DNA from: Pseudomonadota bacterium
GTDB lineage: Bacteria; Verrucomicrobiota; Verrucomicrobiia; Chthoniobacterales; UBA6821
NCBI GenBank assembly: GCA_009928265.1
Contig: RFPR01000075.1
Location: forward strand, 1 to 9,630
DNA length: 9,630 nucleotides
Direction: 5' to 3'
Shown: one piece after another, positions 6,434 to 9,630 of the stretch
Layout of the letters: the number at the start of each line of letters is the position of its first letter
Numbering within the stretch: the stretch's first letter is position 1
Program-made: the position numbers and the translations under genes
Notes under the pieces: model-generated
Told to the model about the DNA's origin: nothing
Databases searched by the model: none
The model's input: only the letters and a program-made list of their open reading frames with translations

Positions 6434-8782
6434 GGATGGGCTAAGTGGTGTGGAGCCTGCCTGCTGAGCTCCACTGAAGGCAAGAGGCAGGGTTACCTGC
6501 GGCAGATCCTTGAGCGTGAAGGTAATCAGCGCGCCGTATTGGTTCTGCCCTGCCTGCGTGGATGTCCCCTGATTGGAGCGAACTTCGGCACCGAACGAAA
6601 CGATCCAACTGGAGAGATCCCTGTGGATCATGTAGCGCTGGTAGATAAGCGAACTGGCACTGCTGTATGACGAGGAAGAGTTTCCGGGCGTGTTGTAGAT
6701 TTCCTGGGCACTCACGGACCAGTGATCGTTCACTTTCCAGAAAGCCCCGAAGGGATACTGGTTATCACTTGCCGCCCCGCCGTAATTGTTGATGTAACGG
6801 GTTCCGAAGTTGAAAGAGAAGTTTCTGACAGGCATCACGACAAAGTCGGTGTTCAACTCCGTGAACCCATCGGTTCCGATCGGCACCTGCGAACCGACTA
6901 GGAAATTGCACCAGCTCACCGGGGCAAATGTCATTCTGTTGTTGAGGTTAGAGAGCGGACCGTTCTGATATGGGTTAATCCCGTTCACATCAATGAAGGT
7001 GTCGAGGAAAAACCAGTCATAGGTGTCCCCGTCCCGACGCGTCTGAAGACGATTGCGGGTGCCCATTCGCCAGATGGCCCAAGTATCGATCGAATCGATT
7101 GCGCCGAACTGAGGAAAATCAAGCGGTTCAAGCTGGGTTGAGCTGGGTTGGTATCCGGAACGGGTCGTCTGATTGGGGCTGTTGGGCAAGAGGCGGTCGA
7201 ACTGCAGCACTTGGTTGACGTTCGCCCCGCCCGAATAAACGTAGGAGAGATTGCTGTAGGGCTGAAACACATGCCTTAATCCGTCCAACCCCAACCAGCG
7301 GGACTGCAATCCCTCGAAGCTCCGGGAAATCTTGAACGAGTTTTCCAACCCGGCATTGAAGATGGGCCGCACCACATTGCCGGTCGTAACCATGGTATTC
7401 GTCGAATTGGTAGTATAAGCAAACGGCGAGATAACCCCATTTGAGTTCTGGTAACTCCCTCCCTGACTGTAGAAGGTTCCGCGTATGCCGATCTTGGGAA
7501 TCGTGGAGAGCCAGCCGAACAAATTGACGGGGGCGCTCAGTTGGTGAAAGGTGTCGAAACGAGTGGCCCCGTAATTGATGTTCTGGGGAGCAGTGGATGA
7601 TCCGATCGGGGCATTTGTTGAGAATGTGCGGTTCAGTTGGCCCAGTGCTGTCGTGCCGTCGTAGTAAACGGGCAGCCCTAACAAAGGCTCCTGTTTGAAG
7701 TCGATAGCCGCCTCAGGCTTGCGCTGAGTGGTCTCTTGAAAATTGTTCATCTGCCAGCGAGTCAGCAGCGACGCCGAATAGAAATCCCCGAGTTTGGTTA
7801 GGGTAACATTATTGTCGGGTTGGGGGTTAAACTGATTCTCCACCGGATAAAACGACTGCATGAAGTTGACATCACTGAGCTTCGTGATGTCGAAGCTGAT
7901 GTAGGTCTCGTCGGAGAGATACATCTTTCCCTGATATCCAATCCGGTAACGACTGCTATCAGTCGTAGCGGGGAACGCAGTTTTAAATGCCGTGGGATCG
8001 GTGTCGTTGGCGTAGTAGGAGATGAATTTTCCCCAACTACGGTTGTTCTTACCGAACTGAATATTGGCGTCGAATCCAACCGCGTAGCCATGCAGTGTCC
8101 GGTAATCCTGTCGGAAAGTTGCCAGAAAATTATCCCCGGTCCCGAGGGGAAAGGTGTAGGCCGAGAGAAGGTATCCTCCCCAGTTAGAGTCATAACCAGG
8201 GGAAAACTGCAGTCCCTGACTACGAAGGTTTCCGTAGGCGTAAGGCAGCCAGAAGACGGGGATTTTACCAACATAAAGGGTCGAATTGAGCATCACCACC
8301 CGATCACCGGGGTAGAGGCGGATCGTCCGAGCATGAACATGCCAGTCGGGCATTGAGGAATCGGACGTGGTGATATCCGATTCCCTGAGCGAGAACTGCC
8401 TGGTTCCAAAGCCCTTCGCTGAGAGAGAACTGAATTTCAGTGGCCCATGACTGCCGTCGAACTCGAGTGCACGGACCTGCTTGGTCTCCAGATTGTAGAA
8501 GGCCCTCTGTCCGCTGAATAGGTTCTCCCCGGAATAGATACGGACGTTGCCAAGAAGCAGCACGTCGCGGGTGTCGGGATTGTACTCGGCATGGTCAGCA
8601 TAGATTGCCAAGTCCCCGTAGCGGATCTGGACATTATTGTCGGCGACTGCCGTTCCGTTCTCAAACCGCGTGTCCCCATCTGCAGTAATCTCGACCGGTT
8701 TGTCCGCAAAGTTGCCGAACTGGGCACGGAGGGGTACCCCGGCGGTCAGCAGTAGAGCGGAAATCAGGAGAAAACGACGCAT
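6425..8782 (-). CDS. lptD: LPS-assembly outer-membrane protein LptD (OstA/Imp)
   Basis: LptD is the outer-membrane barrel that, plugged by the lipoprotein LptE, inserts lipopolysaccharide into the outer leaflet. The 785-residue protein starts with a Sec signal peptide (1-20: two arginines, a hydrophobic core, then LRA before Q21). Residues 28-125 form an LptA-like OstA domain of repeated beta strands (VEITADGD, YADHAEYNPDTRDVLLLGNV). A conserved link follows (PDWHVHARTIRLYPGDRVVMLNS, about 145-167, then GKIPVFWLPYAYG). From about 190 to the end it has the alternating aromatic/polar pattern of a beta-barrel. The only cysteine is C625, so the two disulfides of E. coli LptD cannot form. No Shine-Dalgarno sequence precedes the ATG, and a copy of a 12-bp repeat ends one base before it. 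It lies downstream of phoU on the same strand. A distant OstA-family organic-solvent-tolerance annotation would mean the same protein. Confidence 0.88.
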   Translation of the reverse strand: MRRFLLISALLLTAGVPLRAQFGNFADKPVEITADGDTRFENGTAVADNNVQIRYGDLAIYADHAEYNPDTRDVLLLGNVRIYSGENLFSGQRAFYNLETKQVRALEFDGSHGPLKFSSLSAKGFGTRQFSLRESDITTSDSSMPDWHVHARTIRLYPGDRVVMLNSTLYVGKIPVFWLPYAYGNLRSQGLQFSPGYDSNWGGYLLSAYTFPLGTGDNFLATFRQDYRTLHGYAVGFDANIQFGKNNRSWGKFISYYANDTDPTAFKTAFPATTDSSRYRIGYQGKMYLSDETYISFDITKLSDVNFMQSFYPVENQFNPQPDNNVTLTKLGDFYSASLLTRWQMNNFQETTQRKPEAAIDFKQEPLLGLPVYYDGTTALGQLNRTFSTNAPIGSSTAPQNINYGATRFDTFHQLSAPVNLFGWLSTIPKIGIRGTFYSQGGSYQNSNGVISPFAYTTNSTNTMVTTGNVVRPIFNAGLENSFKISRSFEGLQSRWLGLDGLRHVFQPYSNLSYVYSGGANVNQVLQFDRLLPNSPNQTTRSGYQPSSTQLEPLDFPQFGAIDSIDTWAIWRMGTRNRLQTRRDGDTYDWFFLDTFIDVNGINPYQNGPLSNLNNRMTFAPVSWCNFLVGSQVPIGTDGFTELNTDFVVMPVRNFSFNFGTRYINNYGGAASDNQYPFGAFWKVNDHWSVSAQEIYNTPGNSSSSYSSASSLIYQRYMIHRDLSSWIVSFGAEVRSNQGTSTQAGQNQYGALITFTLKDLPQVTLPLAFSGAQQAGSTPLSPSSQ
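6450..6474 (+). terminator. Candidate hairpin between the convergent genes
   Basis: GTGGAGC (6450-6456) and its perfect complement GCTCCAC (6468-6474) enclose an 11-nt loop, 16 bases beyond the methyltransferase stop and inside the last codons of lptD. No run of T follows on either strand, so it is not a canonical intrinsic terminator. It could slow or protect the 3' end of the accB-accC-thiE-methyltransferase transcript. Confidence 0.25.
7131..7150. repeat. Tandem 10-bp duplication within lptD
   Basis: AGCTGGGTTG occurs twice back to back, inside the lptD barrel region, where it encodes part of QPSSTQLEP. The unit is not a multiple of three, yet the frame reads as LptD on both sides. It is therefore either old or coincidental rather than a recent frame-breaking duplication. 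Confidence 0.6.
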
Positions 8783-8783
8783 T

Positions 8784-8880
8784 TAGGGAAATCTAAGGCT
8801 ATGGGGTGATAAACCTGTTCAAAAGAGAAAAATACCCCGCAAGACAATCCGACAGGAGTCGTTATCCCTAGGGAAATCTA
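8784..8880. repeat. Pair of 12-bp direct repeats flanking the phoU-lptD gap
   Basis: TAGGGAAATCTA occurs at 8784-8795 and again at 8869-8880, 85 bp apart start to start. In the direction of transcription (TAGATTTCCCTA), one copy begins with the phoU stop codon and the other ends one base before the lptD ATG. The phoU-side copy overlaps a perfect 10-bp palindrome, TCCCTAGGGA (8865-8874). The repeat is seen directly; any role is unknown. Confidence 0.6.
8821..8866 (-). terminator. Weak candidate terminator after phoU
   Basis: On the minus strand, bases 8866-8843 can fold into a stem of GATAA/TTGTC (one G-T wobble) and CGAC/GTCG, with a 2-nt bulge and a TCCT loop. A T-rich tract (8834-8821) follows 8 nt later. 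The distance from stem to T tract is longer than in classical intrinsic terminators. It may partly end the pst-phoU transcript before lptD. Confidence 0.3.
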
Positions 8881-9561
8881 CTTGCCCAAATGGCGGATAT
8901 CCTCGGCCATGACTGCAAAAACCACATCTTCGGCCATATTGGCCGCATGATCCCCAATCCGTTCAAGACAACGGCTTATCAGGATCAGATTAAGATAGAT
9001 CGGGAGATTGGCCGAGTCGTCCTGCATCCGGTTCACCATCTTATCGGCAAGTTCCCTGTTAAGTCTGTCGAGTTCCTTGTCGCGAGCCTTCAGTTCCACG
9101 GCAAGGGGAGCATTGCGCTCGGCAAAGGCCCTCACGGCGTCATCGAGCATTGAAAGGGCGAGACGGGCCGGTTCATCAAGTAGATGAATCTCGGGGATTT
9201 CGGGGTGCTCGTTGATCTTGCGGGCACGACGGGCGATATTTACCGCCTGATCGGCGACGCGCTCCACGTTGGCGCCGATCTTGATGGAAGCGACCACCTC
9301 CCGGAGATCCGAAGCAACCGGCTGGAAACGGCTCATCACCTCAATCCCTTCCCGGTCTATCTGCATCTCCAGCATGTCGATTTCCTGGTCCTCCGCGATC
9401 ACGTCGTTACACCAAGCATCATCACGCTCCATCAGTCCGCGCAGGGAATTGCGCAGGTTACGTTGGGCAAGACTAGACATCGTCAGCAGATCCCCCCTCA
9501 GCTGATTGAGGGCGGACGTAAAGGTCGTTAGCGTGTGGGGACGGGCGGGTTCCTGGTGCAT
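8878..9561 (-). CDS. phoU: Phosphate-specific transport accessory protein PhoU
   Basis: PhoU is a cytoplasmic, metal-binding helical protein that links the PstSCAB phosphate importer to the PhoR/PhoB sensor system and keeps the Pho response off when phosphate is plentiful. From the ATG at 9561 it has 227 residues, near the family norm, in two three-helix PhoU repeats. The first repeat carries DQEID (58-62) and the motif IKIGANVERVADQAVNIA (93-110). The second carries the matching RCLERIGDHAANMAEDV (197-213), including the acidic E-x-x-x-D metal-cluster residues. A TTG at 9579 is in frame and overlaps the pstB stop as TTGA, which could be a coupled start adding six residues. ATG is preferred as the commoner start. 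Placement straight after pstB is the standard pst-phoU order. Confidence 0.93.
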   Translation of the reverse strand: MHQEPARPHTLTTFTSALNQLRGDLLTMSSLAQRNLRNSLRGLMERDDAWCNDVIAEDQEIDMLEMQIDREGIEVMSRFQPVASDLREVVASIKIGANVERVADQAVNIARRARKINEHPEIPEIHLLDEPARLALSMLDDAVRAFAERNAPLAVELKARDKELDRLNRELADKMVNRMQDDSANLPIYLNLILISRCLERIGDHAANMAEDVVFAVMAEDIRHLGK

Positions 9562-9575
9562 GGCGGGGGTCGGGA

Positions 9576-9630
9576 TCAACCGAAGCGGCCGGTGATGTAT
9601 TCCTCGGTCTGTTTCTTGGCGGGATTGGTG
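9576..9630 (-). CDS. pstB: Phosphate ABC transporter ATP-binding protein PstB, C-terminal end only
   Basis: Only the last 17 codons and the TGA stop are in the window. They read TNPAKKQTEEYITGRFG, which closely matches the conserved C-terminus of PstB (E. coli ends with a very similar KKQTEDYITGRYG). PstB is the ATPase of the PstSCAB high-affinity phosphate importer on the cytoplasmic face of the inner membrane. The stop is 14 bp before the phoU ATG, or overlaps phoU's alternative TTG start, so the two are surely co-transcribed. The rest of the gene lies beyond the right edge. Confidence 0.85.
   Translation of the reverse strand, partial: TNPAKKQTEEYITGRFG

Noticed and set aside
7084..7098. 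Palindrome-rich ATCGATCGAATCGATT stretch in lptD
   Set aside because: It is explained by the coding of a repeated Ile-Asp-Ser-Ile-Asp with similar codons; no sign of a regulatory site.

Overview
This window holds ten genes, eight of them complete, and all are recognisable housekeeping functions. It looks like an ordinary chromosomal segment of a diderm (Gram-negative-type) bacterium of moderately high GC. The diderm call rests on an LptD-type outer-membrane LPS assembly protein with a signal peptide. Most starts have no convincing Shine-Dalgarno sequence. Together with the style of the LptD and AccB proteins this would fit the PVC/Verrucomicrobiota group, but that assignment is a low-confidence inference. 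No tRNA, rRNA, CRISPR array, insertion sequence, phage gene or foreign island was seen, and no gap between genes exceeds about 105 bp.

Left block (1-2638, minus strand), in transcription order: secG, panC, nadB. secG and panC are 7 bp apart, and panC and nadB share an ATGA stop/start, so this is a tight operon joining a protein-export subunit to pantothenate and NAD biosynthesis. nadB runs off the left edge and is split by a frameshift near 738-755. The missing bases fall inside the conserved FHPTxLYHP active-site segment and are best explained by an 8-nt deletion next to a short direct repeat.

Middle block (2744-6433, plus strand): accB, accC, thiE and a MidA/NDUFAF7-type methyltransferase. 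accB and accC give the biotin carrier and biotin carboxylase of acetyl-CoA carboxylase, the entry to fatty-acid synthesis. thiE makes thiamine phosphate. The methyltransferase starts 4 bp after thiE. The 105-bp gap between secG and accB is a divergent promoter region, and a good sigma70-like promoter is visible for secG.

Right block (6425-9630, minus strand), in transcription order: the last 17 codons of pstB, then phoU, then lptD. The pstB-phoU order is the usual end of a phosphate-uptake (pst-phoU) operon. lptD follows after a 95-bp gap carrying a candidate terminator and two copies of a 12-bp repeat. lptD and the methyltransferase converge and overlap by 9 bp at their stop codons.

No undescribed system is evident. 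The observation most worth checking is the broken nadB. Smaller items are the nearly leaderless secG promoter, the 12-bp repeats around lptD's leader, the basic extension of AccB and the cysteine-poor LptD.
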